NCBI GenBank assembly: GCA_019722365.1
Contig: JADFUC010001453.1
Coordinates: 1,798,001-1,862,000, forward strand
DNA length: 64,000 bases
Origin: Lithospermum erythrorhizon
Lineage: Eukaryota > Streptophyta > Magnoliopsida > Boraginales > Boraginaceae
Reading direction: 5' to 3'
The notes under the pieces were generated by a model. It worked only from the letters and a program-made list of their open reading frames with translations, was not told where the DNA came from and did not search any database. Shown piece by piece: positions 48,015 to 59,600 of the stretch (positions within the stretch are counted from its first letter, which is position 1; each line of letters begins with the position of its first letter). The translations under genes and the position numbers were made by a program.

Positions 48015-48700
48015 TTACCAGATCCAATCGGTAACTCCTGCTAAAATGCGCCCTCAATGCGTAGCTTAGCCAAGAGATTATTACTTGAAGGCGTAGGTTA
48101 ACGGAGAGAGAGAGATGCGTTGACTTAACGGAAGTTGATGAGAAGACGTTTATTACGATCGACGACTTTGTTGATGGACTCAAAATTGGACTACATTACG
48201 AATTTTATTACTCGTAGTTAAGAATTCATGCATGCAACCGTGTTCAACTAGATTGGAATAGGTGAGATTGTAATTAGGTAATGTTAGATTTTTCAATTAA
48301 TATTTTTTTTATCGGTTGTTATACGGGCATGCAATTGTAGTTTATTTATCGAGTGTAATTTCAATTCCATATCTACCCAGTGTTCATTAGAGGAAGGTTG
48401 CGGTTCCATTACAAAAGATATTTTTACTTCATAATTCAAGACATTGACTTAATTGAATACAAGCAGTTCAAGCAATTTATATTTTCAAGACACAAGACTC
48501 AAGACAATTATTATTTAAAACCCTCATTGAAATTACATAGGAAGGGGACTACACCAATTTGGGTAGTTTAGTAAGGGTGAATTAGACAACGAACGTGTGA
48601 CTTAAACGGAGGGGTCGTGGAAATATGTTCATCAGGGATCAATGCATGTATAAAATAAAATATTAAAAACAATTAATGATATCAATTAAATATTTTTTGA
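48015..48700. other. Trihelix gene upstream region
   Basis: This contains the trihelix 5' UTR and promoter, read leftwards, including a GA-rich patch at about 48100-48115. The short open frame on the plus strand at 48380-48571 is not convincing. Confidence 0.4.
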
Positions 48701-48719
48701 AATAATAATTAATAGTAGG

Positions 48720-49290
48720 AGCAAATGGTATGGATGATCGCTTCTTTTCTGTGATAATACATTTAGTTGATCGGCGCGTCTTTAGAAACGTCTGGCTTGT
48801 CCAGGTTATGCGTTTAAAATGGTGATCAGCTTAATGACTTGTTAATGCTAAAGATTAAAGTGATCGTGCAAAAAATTGCCATTCTGCAGAAGTGATCGCA
48901 TTGAGAGTCGCATTGACGATTTAACGACCAATTGTCGGAAAATTTGTGATTGGGGCCGGAAGCTAGGACATGTTCGAAAATGGGTGATCCAAGTTATGCG
49001 TTTCTAAGATGGGTGATCAGTAGTGACATTGTGTAAAGTTGAGTGATCATCATCTGTTTGCCACTTAGTTTTTGCAAAAAATACAAAAGTGAAGTACTAA
49101 ATTACCACTACGAAATGATCGTGAAGTCACGTATTGCGGCCAATTGCGGAAAATCGTGATTGTGACCAGCTAGAACATATTTCGAGAAAAATGGGGTGAT
49201 CAGAATTTATGCGTTTCTAAAGATGGGTGATGACTAGTATTATTGTGTAAAAGTTAGGTGATAAAATTTAAATGCGAATTTACTAATAAG
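48720..49290. repeat. Degenerate tandem repeat, ~220-bp unit, two to three copies
   Basis: Copies at about 48895-49050 and 49117-49265 share GTCGCATTGACGATTTAACG/GTCACGTATTGCGGCC, CCAATTG-CGGAAAAT, GTGATTG, GTTATGCGTTTCTAAGATGGGTGATCA-like and ATTGTGTAAAGTTGAGTGATCA-like blocks. A third partial copy begins near 48740 (GTTATGCGTTTAAAATGGTGATCAGC). No coding capacity. Confidence 0.65.
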
Positions 49291-50390
49291 TAATTCATGA
49301 TCAAACGGTATGATTTGAAGAAAAAAAATCTATTAAAATATCTTAAGTGATGAATATTATTTTTTCATTTCATGATGATTGTGTAGTTTTAAATTTTTTA
49401 AACATCTTTTAACGATATTTTAATATGAGTTAAAATTGTTCTATTTACTAAAGTGTATATAAAAATTGATTGAATGAGATTTTAAATAGTGAAAATTTAT
49501 TTAAAAATAATTAAAATGATTAAGACGACTTAATCAAATTAATTAAATCAAGCCGCTAAAGAAATGACACGTGGCTAGGGCTTTGGATCGAACCCTAAAA
49601 TTTAATGTAAAACCCTCGTAAGAACAAGAGTTTCCGAGAAAATAGCACCGAATTAAATGAACATTAAATTTAGGGTTCGAGGCTAAAAATCCCTAACTTT
49701 ATTACAATAAAATCGGCCATAAGCCTGAAAATGAAGTTCTGGAAGTTTCGGGGTTCAAAATGAATACTCCAAAAGTTATGAGGTTCAAAATAAAAAGGTT
49801 CAAAGATTAAGTCAATATGAAAATGCATTTGACCTAAACTCGGGAACGCTTCCTCCACCAAAATAGGCTCCATATTAATACTTGGAAATTAATTCCTGAA
49901 GCCTCAAGCCAGTTCGGATCTTGCCTCGGAAAGTATTTAAGCCTAGAAGCCTATAAATACCCCCAAAATTGAAAATAACAATAGAGATTGATACGAAAAA
50001 CATCGAGGAAAATATGACGACCTTTGAAATTATCCCCAAATTTAAATCTTTAAGCAATCACGAAACACGACTTTGGTGGTGGAAAACTCTAAATGATCAA
50101 AATAGTCGCTGCAATCAAAGGTTCTTGCCTCGCGCATTAATTCTTCAACTTTGAGCGAAATACGATAAGAATCGGCCTAGATTTCTCGAGAGCGCTTGAA
50201 TATTCGGGGAATAAGCTAAATATAGCACCTCATTATTCATAAATGCTTGCATATGAACACCTAAAAAATCTTAGGTTTTTTAATATTTTATTTTTGGTAA
50301 AGAGAAGGCGAGAAAATTCCTGATATCTAATTGAAACGATTAAGTTAGACTTTGTTTTAAAAAGATTGTCCTGACTGTAGTACATTACCG
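49291..50390. repeat. AT-rich DNA with an LTR-like leader (weak)
   Basis: GAAGCCTATAAATACCCCC at about 49950 is a strong plant TATA context, but the downstream sequence codes for nothing recognisable. It may be a solo LTR or another transposon promoter. No boundaries or target duplication were found. Confidence 0.25.
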
Positions 50391-52232
50391 TGTCCTATTG
50401 TTGGCGGGAGGCCGCTCTTGTAGGTGATGCATTGGGTACATTTGTTGCATGACCTAGTAGATTGATTTCCTTACAAAGAAAGGTACACAAAAAATAAATT
50501 ATATAATTAGTTGTGATAACTTCAATATATGATTAGTTGTCATTCAATGATGAAGCTAGCTTATAAAGTAAGGAGAAAGTTTCAATTGCTTTCCGATCCG
50601 ATAAACTTGATTATTGAGGAAGCTTGACTTATCCTCGAGAGGATGGCGTTGACCGCCGTACATGCTTTGATTTTTTTAAAGTTTCATGCTCGGTGCGATA
50701 GAGAAGGTGGTTCATTTGAAGTTCAAATGCTTGAGTTGTCGATTGAAACTTGGGTGACCATGGTTCTATTGACAACGTGAAAGAGGTGGTCTGCGTGGAT
50801 ATTGGTTAAAGTGCTACCACTATATGTATTTACATAAGGTAATGATAACAATATCTACCACTAAATGTTTCATAGATTTATATAGTTATTAATATATTTT
50901 CTATTGAAGGTACTTGTGTGATGTGTATTTGGTTGATGAGGGCAACACAACTGTGATGTCGAGTAGGTTCTCATTTATCTCTCCACATAGACAGCTTGCG
51001 CATACTCATGTGGTGGATATACTACAAAAGCATGAGGGCCTTGATCATCTCATCATAGCACCATATAATACAGGGTTAGTCTACTATAATTTATTTTAAA
51101 TTAACCCATTAGTAATTTTTATACTCACGTATAGCTATTTGCTACTAAGTAATGTCATTCAAATAATCTCACGATGGTCATTGGGTGTTGATTGTCATCA
51201 ACACCAAGGCGGTACATATACTATATGGATCATTCGCAATTACATCGCTCTCCAGAAGCGATATGGTGCAAAAAATCAACAAGTATTCATTTGATTATAT
51301 ATAATATATATATATATATATTGTCTTATTTTTATTATTTCTCATTATGTATTTGTTTATTGTAGTATTATGAATGCATATCGAGACACCAAAAAGCAAA
51401 GTATTGTAAATAGAAAGATGTTGACCCAGAATCATTGGGTTAGCGTAGAGGTATGTTTTCGTTTACGCTGACAATAATTTGGATTATTGTTACATTCAGG
51501 TTATAACTTTGGTTTTGAATGATTGTATCTAATGTCGAAGGCAGGGGTGATAGCGCATGACTTATATTGTGGATTCTATGTCTTTTTATTTATTGAGGAT
51601 ATCTTATAATCCGACAGTACGAGTCTTTCTTTAGCTGTAAGTCCTTTTTTAATACTTGAATTTTGATATTAGATTAGATATACATTGAACTCATATTGAA
51701 ATTATGTATAATTTTTCTTCGGTATCCTCAAAATTAATGGATTTGTCGGACATTTGCGGATGATGATAAATTCTTCGAGTCGGGAAGGCTGGTGTGGCTA
51801 TGTACACAATAGATATCTCAAGAACATTCTAGATAGAGAATGAGGAGCTTCATTGATATATATACATTTGACTTGATACATTGATATACATTTGTATAAA
51901 CACCTAGATACATTGATATACATTTGACTTGATGTTTGTTGGGTTATGTTTTGAATAAAATGTTGGCAATTATGATTTATAAAATATTTTGAATTTGTTT
52001 TTTATATTACCTTCTTTGTTGTCTTTGTGTTTGTTTATAAGAAATGTCTATAATAAGAAAGCAGTTCTGAAGTTATTAACCCAGAGGGCCATTTCAGAAG
52101 TGTTCTCTAAGTTAGTTAACAGAGGCGCTCTCTCTAAGTTAAAACATTTAGAGGGCGCCTATTATAATGACATTTTTTTGTGTCTTAACATTGCTTTTTG
52201 AAGTTTCTTTTTAAGTGCTTTTTGTAGTAGTG
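50391..52232 (+). mobile_element. CACTA (En/Spm) element, 3' part
   Basis: The right end reads TTTTTGTAGTAGTG (52219-52232), the reverse complement of a CACTACTACAAAAA terminus, and is followed by ATT as a possible 3-bp target copy. A subterminal near-palindrome GGCGCTCTCTCTAAG...TTTAGAGGGCGCC (52124-52159) is typical of CACTA subterminal repeats. Upstream is an Ulp1-like protease remnant often carried by plant CACTA elements. The left CACTA end is not present nearby, so the element is 5'-truncated. Confidence 0.65.
50400..51620 (+). pseudogene. Ulp1-like (C48) cysteine protease remnant of a CACTA element
   Basis: Fragments in order: VGDALGTFVAWP (about 50420-50455), VYLVDEGNTT...SSRFSFISPHRQ and ILQKHEGLDHLIIAPYNTG (50920-51075). 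After an intron-like gap comes HDGHWVLIVINTKAVHILYG (51170-51230), where the His at 51179-51181 fits the catalytic His. Finally YCGFYVFLFIEDIL (51565-51605) has Cys 51568-51570 at the nucleophile position. The order matches the Ulp1-like ORF of plant CACTA elements. Stops and frame changes lie between blocks, so no active protease is expected. Confidence 0.7.
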
Positions 52233-52501
52233 ATTTTGCAATATGTAAAACTATCTAAGTGTAACCCCCCTTGTATTTGAATGCTGTCATGCTTACATGC
52301 ATTACATCAAGGTAGTCTCGTGGTAATGGGGATATGCTAGATAGATTAAAATTCCTAAATATTTACTCTGAAACATTCAAAAATTTCTATTTTGAATTTA
52401 TAGAAAGGAAACGTTCATTTATTTTTAAAAAAATTAATTTCTTTCCAAAAACTATATATTTAAATAAAAAATAGTATAAGCATATCTAATAATTTAATAT
52501 A

Positions 52502-53766
52502 GGGCAAGCCCCCAATAAATCATCGTGTTTGCGGTTGGGTTACAGTTAAATCCTCACGTTTCAAAGTGTCTTTGTTAAATCGCCGCGTTTTACAAAATGC
52601 GCCAATATGGTCCAACTACCGCGACTTCCGTTAATTTGTATGGTTTTGAACATGTGACTAGCATGACATCGATAGAGAGTGTTTTAGTAATTTCAAATTA
52701 ATAATTAGGGATATTTTAGTAATTTCGGGTAAATAATTGGGGAATTATTTTAGCAAAGAATCGCCCCCTCCGCCGCCCCCGAGGATACGTGGACATCAAC
52801 GGAGCTCAATCGCTACCAGTCGAGTCCTCGCTACTCCAAGTGGCTTCTTTGATTGATATGAATGTTGTTGGATCTATTGGAGCTTTTATAGGTTCAGTCA
52901 TTCTTCTAGTCTCTTGAGTATGTTCTAAACCGAGGAAGTTAAATTTATACGCATTTATTTGATTTTTGTTTGCTACATATGATTTCTGGCTTTCCGGTTG
53001 TGTTCATATCTGTTTGTGAGTTTGTCATGATTAAGAAATAAGATGACTATTGTATTGTAATGTTTGCTTGTATTATACAAATGGAAATAAAAGTCAAATT
53101 TGTTTGTTTCAATATGAGAGAAGACTTATTGTAGCAGTGAAAAAGACATTTGATAGCCTAATAAAATACCCAAATCTTGTAACAGTTAAAGGGCTTGAGT
53201 CCTGATAAAATCATTTTTCGATGCAGCAATCCCGTTTTGTTGTGGGAAAGAGGATATAACGATATCCACTGAGGCGTCTAAATTAAATTCGAGGAAGTGC
53301 TTACGGTTTGTTGTTAAAATCTTATTCTATTGCTTAATGCCATTGATCGAATCTGATAACTAATGAAAGTTTCAGGTGTACAAAGCTTAAGGTTTAAGCC
53401 GATTTCAATCGTCATTATTGGTGAATGCCAAAGAAAATACGGAGTAAGTAGGCTTTTTATTCAGCTGCTTTGCCAATACTTGATAAATGAAGGAGAATAC
53501 CGCGAAGGAGAGGGATTTCTTGTGCATAGGTGTTTTTGTGAAATTACTAAAATACCCCTAATTATTAATATGAAATTACTAAAATACCCCTATGAGATGT
53601 CATGTGCTGGTCACATGTTCAAAAACCATCCAAATTAACGGAAGTCGTGAGGGTTGGACCATATTGGCGCATTTGTAAAACGTTGGTGATGAACAAAGAC
53701 ACTTTGAAACGTGAGTGATGAACTAGAACCCAATGCTGGCTTGTCATGTGATGATTGGGGCTTGCC
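52502..53766. mobile_element. Non-autonomous MULE with ~225-bp TIRs and 9-bp target-site duplication
   Basis: Terminal inverted repeats at 52502-52726 and 53540-53766 match along their whole length: GGCAAGCCCC, CACGTTTCAAAGTGTCTTTG, ATGCGCCAATATGGTCCAAC, CGACTTCCGTTAATTTG and ATTTTAGTAATTTC in order. Both sides are flanked by TTTAATATA (52493-52501 and 53767-53775). Long TIRs with a 9-bp duplication define a Mutator-like element. The ~810-bp interior encodes no transposase. A GC-rich patch at 52760-52850 could be a captured fragment. Confidence 0.88.
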
Positions 53767-53775
53767 TTTAATATA

Positions 53776-54728
53776 ATGACTATATTTATGTTCTTCTCTA
53801 ATTTATATTAATTTATTATAATTATATATTTACGTTCTTCTCAAATTTATATGATTCTATTACTTTTTCTTGATAATTATTGTAGATATTGTTATGTATC
53901 CTTTTAAGATTATATTAAAATTTGTTATTTTGAGAATATATATTCTACTAGATAAAAGTCTCTTTATATAAGACTCTAATTTTTTTTTCAATATACACAC
54001 AATATGCATATCACACTTCTCGTGTGAGATCATTCTGATTGTCTAATCTTCATTGGAATTTAAATTTTAAGATATTTTTTTCAAATAATACTAATTATGT
54101 AAATACTTTTATTTAAAAAGTTCAAAAAAATTATTTTAAACATTGTAAACTATGTAACATTGATTTCAAAATGTTGACTTTTTTAATTTAGTGAATGAAG
54201 TTGAATATTTTATATTTTTACAATATTTAAATTTATACAAATATCTTTTACTTTATAATCACTTGTTTTTTTACTTATCATCCTATCACTATTTTTTTGT
54301 TTGTTCTTAGTTGTCACTCTACACTTTCTAGTCATATCCATGTCTACTTTTTCTATTATATCCCTAGACATTAAATGTGGATGATAATTTTTTTCTTTTT
54401 TACTTTGAATATTACATGAGAATCCGATGTCTATTCAATGTTTCATTCTCCAATAAATAATGTTATGTAAGTAAAAGAACAACATTTCTTAATGTAAAAA
54501 AAACGGAGGTAGTATAACTTTTCTTGCGTTTCTAAGATTTTACATCATTTCTATAATGTTTCAGAAACATTTCTTATTTTGAAACTATATCCGCAAAAGA
54601 AATTTTAAATCATGTATGTGCCTACATATAAAATGAGGTCCTCATTAATAAATTTATTAATAATTTTTCTTTTATAATGATAATAAAAACTAAGTCGCTA
54701 TACAAAATATTTTAATTTTAGAATTCAA
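53776..54728. other. AT-rich intergenic DNA
   Basis: Very AT-rich with no open frame or repeat boundary that I can support. Confidence 0.5.
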
Positions 54729-54908
54729 TGAAGAGAGAAATCAATACAAGAGTTGTTGACCGACTACAATCGAACAACTAATATAAGAGACGCATAAACT
54801 AAATAATAACATGCTATGAGATAACTATCGAACTACTACAACTTCTCTAATAATACATACGGACGAATCCGACCCGACACCCGAGGACACATGATAGGTA
54901 CTCTAACA
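54729..54908 (-). repeat. 3' LTR of a Copia element
   Basis: Read on the minus strand it starts TGTTAGAGTACC at 54908, directly after a polypurine tract (GAGGGAGGA), and plausibly ends CTCTCTTCA at 54729, about 180 bp. TG...CA ends and the preceding polypurine tract are the usual Copia layout. The 5' LTR is missing, so the length is an estimate. Confidence 0.6.
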
Positions 54909-56272
54909 TCCTCCCTCAATCTGTGTTGGTTGAACAAGTCACATATTGAAAATGGCTAGAGGAAACTTAGGACCGGAGAGAGCCTTAGTAAAAACATCTA
55001 CCAATTGAGCATGAGTAGGAACATGCACCATGCATAGGGCACCCACCGCAACTTTATCCCGAACAAAATGATAATCTGATGCTACTGTCCTTAGTTCTAG
55101 AATGCATCACCGGATTGTAGGCCAAGTATGTAGCAACAATATTATCACAATAAGCCACCGGCGCATGAGACAAGGCAATCTGTAAATCCGCATAATACAA
55201 TTTGGACCCAGTAAGTTAAATTGATGGTGATAAAACGGCCGATACTGGGTCTGCGTGCTCGGCGAGCAAGCATTACTGTTTCTTAGAAGACCAAGTAATC
55301 AAATTATCACCAAAAAATATACAATACCCAGACGTGGAGAGCCGTGAGGCGGACAACCATTTCGGTGAGAATACTGTGTACCGCGAGGTTAACAAGCGAG
55401 CCTGTAGCATAATACCGTGAGATTTGGTACTAGAGAGATAGCGAAGAATGCGCTTCGCAGCAGTCATATGAACAAAAGTAGGAGCATGCATAAATTGAGA
55501 CGCTTGATTAACAACAAAGGTAATATCCGGACTAGTGATGCACAACTATTGAAACACCCGGCAATTGTGAAACTCAGAAGAAGGATTAGATAGGAAACAC
55601 AGTCTAAAATAGTGGAATCGGGAGGTCGAGGAGAAATGGGAGTGGGGAGTGCTACACTGAATAAAGTCATACTTGTGGAGTTCACAAATATATTTTTGTT
55701 GAGAGAGAAAAAAGAGTGGGACAGCCAGTAACTTGAATCCCCGAAATAGAAAGGGGTCTGAATCGGTAAGAAAAGCATCGTGAGATGAGACAATATATCT
55801 TTGTAGGAGACTAGAGGAGGAGCGTGATTATATTATCATCCACATGAACAAGTAGATACCACGAGCCCGCTACGAAAAATGAAAGGCAGATGCACTTTTG
55901 ACGAACCCACGACTAAGAAGAAATAGGAGAAGGTTTGAAACCATGCGAGGGCTTGTTTGAGGCCATACAAAGACTTATGGAGATGACAGACATGATTGGG
56001 AAAATCAGGATGAATGAACCCGGGAAGCTGTTTGAGATGGTTGTTTTAGCAAGGCGACCCGTTGATAAATGCATTTTTGATGTCCTAGCCCGGCCGAGAT
56101 AGATACAATTTCGAGACCGCCCGACTAAGAATGAGGCGAATGGTAGTGGGTTTAATGACAGGAAAGAACGTTTGGTCATAATCAATGTCGGGTAATTGTT
56201 TGAAGCCTTGGGCCACCAACCGAGCTTTGTAGCGATCAATGGAACCATCGGGATGACCGTGCTCTAACACTC
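54909..56272 (-). pseudogene. Truncated Ty1/copia polyprotein (reverse transcriptase and RNase H)
   Basis: Minus-strand blocks in order: DGSIDRYKARLVAQGF and YDQTFFPVIKPTTIRLIL (56090-56250), DIKNAFINGS, PPGFIHPDFPNHVCHLHKSL (then YGLKQ; about 55950-56030), SPDITFVVNQASQFMHAPT and AAKRILRYLSSTKSHGIML (55400-55540), WSSKKQ (55273), then CDNIVATYLAYNPVMHSRTK and VHVPTHAQLVDVF-like fragments toward the LTR. This is the order of copia RT and RNase H. Everything upstream (gag, protease, integrase) is lost at a breakpoint near 56272. Frameshifts are numerous. Confidence 0.85.
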
Positions 56273-56685
56273 AAATACTTTTATGAAAATAAAATTACAA
56301 ATAAAATATTTAATTGATTTGATTATACCAATATAAAGTAAATACTAATAAAATAATTCAATAAATGCTATTGCTAATTATCTCATTGTATGTTTCTAAT
56401 GCTTATTGCTTGCACATGAATTTACATAAACTAATAAATAATTTAATTAAGATAATAATTGAAAAACAAATAAATATAGACATGTTGTGGTTATACTAAA
56501 TAGTTGATTGAATTTGCCCTAGTAAAGTAATAAAAATACAATTCGCAATTCTCAATTGTGATTTGAGATGATGATCTTTTAACTTTTGCAATACTCAATT
56601 TCATTGGGATGTGATTTTTTTTCTTTTGAAAAGTGGGGCCTCAGTTATGACAGACTTGTTGCACATGCTAATAATAAGCCGCCCC
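56273..56685. other. Spacer between the Copia remnant and ARID4
   Basis: AT-rich DNA that includes the ARID4 3' UTR near 56650-56685. Nothing else is visible. Confidence 0.45.
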
Positions 56686-59600
56686 CTATGAAAATCCGTT
56701 GGTGGTTTTCATTTTCTTCTTGTAATTAGAAACGCTGCACTGCGGGCAAATGTACTCTAGACCATCTGTTTTTGCGTAATCCTGCAAGGAAAAGAAAGTA
56801 ATCGACACATTCATTCTAACAAATACACGCTTCAAGAAACATGGCGCATTCAAATATGCTAAATTCAGCAGACAGTACCTTGAAGGCACCAAGACCCTGC
56901 CTTCTGTCGCAGCCGAAATGAGCCCACTCGCCACATGTACCACAGTTGACCCAGTCCCCGGCAGCGCTACTGTAGCACAATCGGAAGTGTTAGTGGAAAA
57001 AAGATTGGCCGACATATTTTACTTTACGATGAACTTCAAAAGTGAGAAAAAAGGTTGTGACCTGCGACACAATAAACAGCACTCCCCGTCTACATCATCG
57101 TGAGCCAATTCGTATTCCAGAAGATAAGTCTCATAATGCCTTTTAAGTGTATTTCCTACTCCCTGGTTTCACAATTAGCTCATGAGAATTTTCCATTGAT
57201 GTTCAATATAAGAAATAGATTTCACATTTTAACGATTTGCTAACATAGCATTCAGAAGGTCAGGTGGTCAGGCCTTAAAACAGCACAAGAGGTATTATGT
57301 GTATGCCATTTGACATATCATTAGTGTAATTTACTTAATTGAGTTCATGACACGTTCTATTCAATGTCCCGTGTCTATTATTTATACTGGTTAATATGGA
57401 TATGTTTCCTTATTTGGCAACGACTCAATAGATCTTATCATCCAACTAGTTGGGGTTACTACTGTACCCAGACTAAATAATCGGTTAGTTGCAAGACTAA
57501 TTGCAATTAAAGCAGATCCATACTCCCATTTGTAACGGACGGCCTGTGACATTTTAGATTGAGGCCCCGATTAACAACAAATTATAATCGTGAAAACCTG
57601 AGTGCCAAGGAAGTTGAAATTTTAGCTTAATAAAGTAACTTCATTGTGCGCCTGTGTATATATTTAAATTGGTTTTTCTATATGGTCACACATACCAAGG
57701 AATGAATGCATTCTCATAATTCACGACTGTATAGTGTAAGACTGAAGAACATACCGTCATTTTGTTAGTTGCTGTATGATTGCGCATCTTTGAGAATACC
57801 TGTCCTTTCCAATTTATTCCATTGCCTACATTGAAACCACCTCTTGAAACAACCTGTAGATAAATAACATGGAAGTCAAGGAAGCAACATTGGGAAAGTT
57901 CAAATGGCACCATCATAATGAAGAACTATAAGACCCACCTCTCTGTACAAGTTAAAGAGGTCGAGACGTTTTGCATTAAGTATAGCGTCTGGGAACTCTG
58001 CTAGTCCACCTTGGGGAACGAGGCGGGTGTGTCCTCGAAGTATTAAAAATTGCATTACATCTTTGAGAAATTCCTCCTGAAAGGACGAGGAAATATCCTA
58101 TTAGAGTATTTAATAGGTACTAAAACCAATCGTTGGGAAGGAGGGAGTATCCTCTATTTGGCCAATAAGTATCATAATGAAATAATAGTCAACATTGAGT
58201 TTCGATTATGAAGCCCCCAACTCATTGCCTAGTAAGAGAAAGACCTACTAACCTCAGAGCACACATGTATTGGGCTTCTGGTGCAGTCATGCTTCTTGAG
58301 AGGCAGTGGGTTCAATGATATAACTTGCTTAGCCTGACATGATCCTGATGTTGATTTGCGATGATTTGCAGGAGCAGCTACACTATTGTACTTTATTGAA
58401 GGAGCAACATGCACTGCGGGCTTCACTAGGTTCCCATCATTTGCATGAATTTCAGATATCCCGGCAAAAGGAAGCATCTTTCGGTGTCTAATATGAGGAA
58501 TTGGCCTCAAAGCGGCAGCTCTAAGTTTTCGTCTAGTGGGTGTAGTTGACACAATTATTTCATTTCGCAATCCAAATTCGCCATCTTCACTTTCCTTCTT
58601 CACAGAAACTTGATTTTCGGAAACCAAACTGCTTTGGGTCCCAACATTCATTTCTTGGCATGAATGTGATCTCCGTCTAGGAACAGGCGGTCTTAGCCAA
58701 GACGGAAGACCACAGCTCTGAAAATTGGTTGTATACTTCTCTTTCTCTTGGCTTGCACAAAAGAAGAGGAACCGCTCTGTGTCGTCTTTCTCAAAAGCTG
58801 CAACAGCCAGTCCTTGAATGCCAGCTATACCAAGTGCAACTAAATTGCGATATGATATATCAGGAGCTAGTTGCCTCAGAACCTGAAATATGCAAGCAGA
58901 GGGCAGAGAATCAATTTATTAAGATATAAAATACAGTTATTTATAAAAACAAAAACAATCAGAGCTCGGAAAAACCTAAATTCTTAAATATTACAGAACA
59001 AGGGAGTATCCATTTTAAATTATTAAAGGAAATCTCCAATGACTATTTTCGAGTTACTGTTATAGCATAAAATTCAGTTATTTGCTTCAAGGTGTGTTGC
59101 ACTCGACATGTGATTTGCAAGTTTAAATCAGATGTATAGTGGAAAAATTCATGTCCGTATAATAAAGAGAGCACTTCCAACTTGGGTTTTTTAACGAAGA
59201 TCACCATTATTAAATGCTTTTGTATCACATGGGAGCGCCATCATTTAACTCATATTTAGTTGAAAGGTACCCATATATTATTTCATATATAGAAAAGGCT
59301 GAGTTTATTTCGAGAACCTAATAGCACAATTATCTATTAGAAAATTTACATTTAAAAGATCTACATCTATTATATTTCTAGATATTGAATATGAACAAAA
59401 AGGACGCCGCTTCTTGAAGCATAAGCGATATGAGAAAAGTGATGTCCATATATCAAGTATTGATTTAGCCAATGAAAGGAAATTAACAAAATAGCATACA
59501 CATCAACCTCATGCAACATGACAAAAGCGTTAGTTAAGTTCGGTAACCTGAGAACCCCATGTCGGAATTTTCAGGCTAACTTCAAACACTGGTGCACCAC

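Noticed and set aside
47911..48183. 90-codon minus-strand ORF overlapping the trihelix start
   Set aside because: It is out of frame with the trihelix CDS and covers its 5' UTR. It has no homology that I can see.
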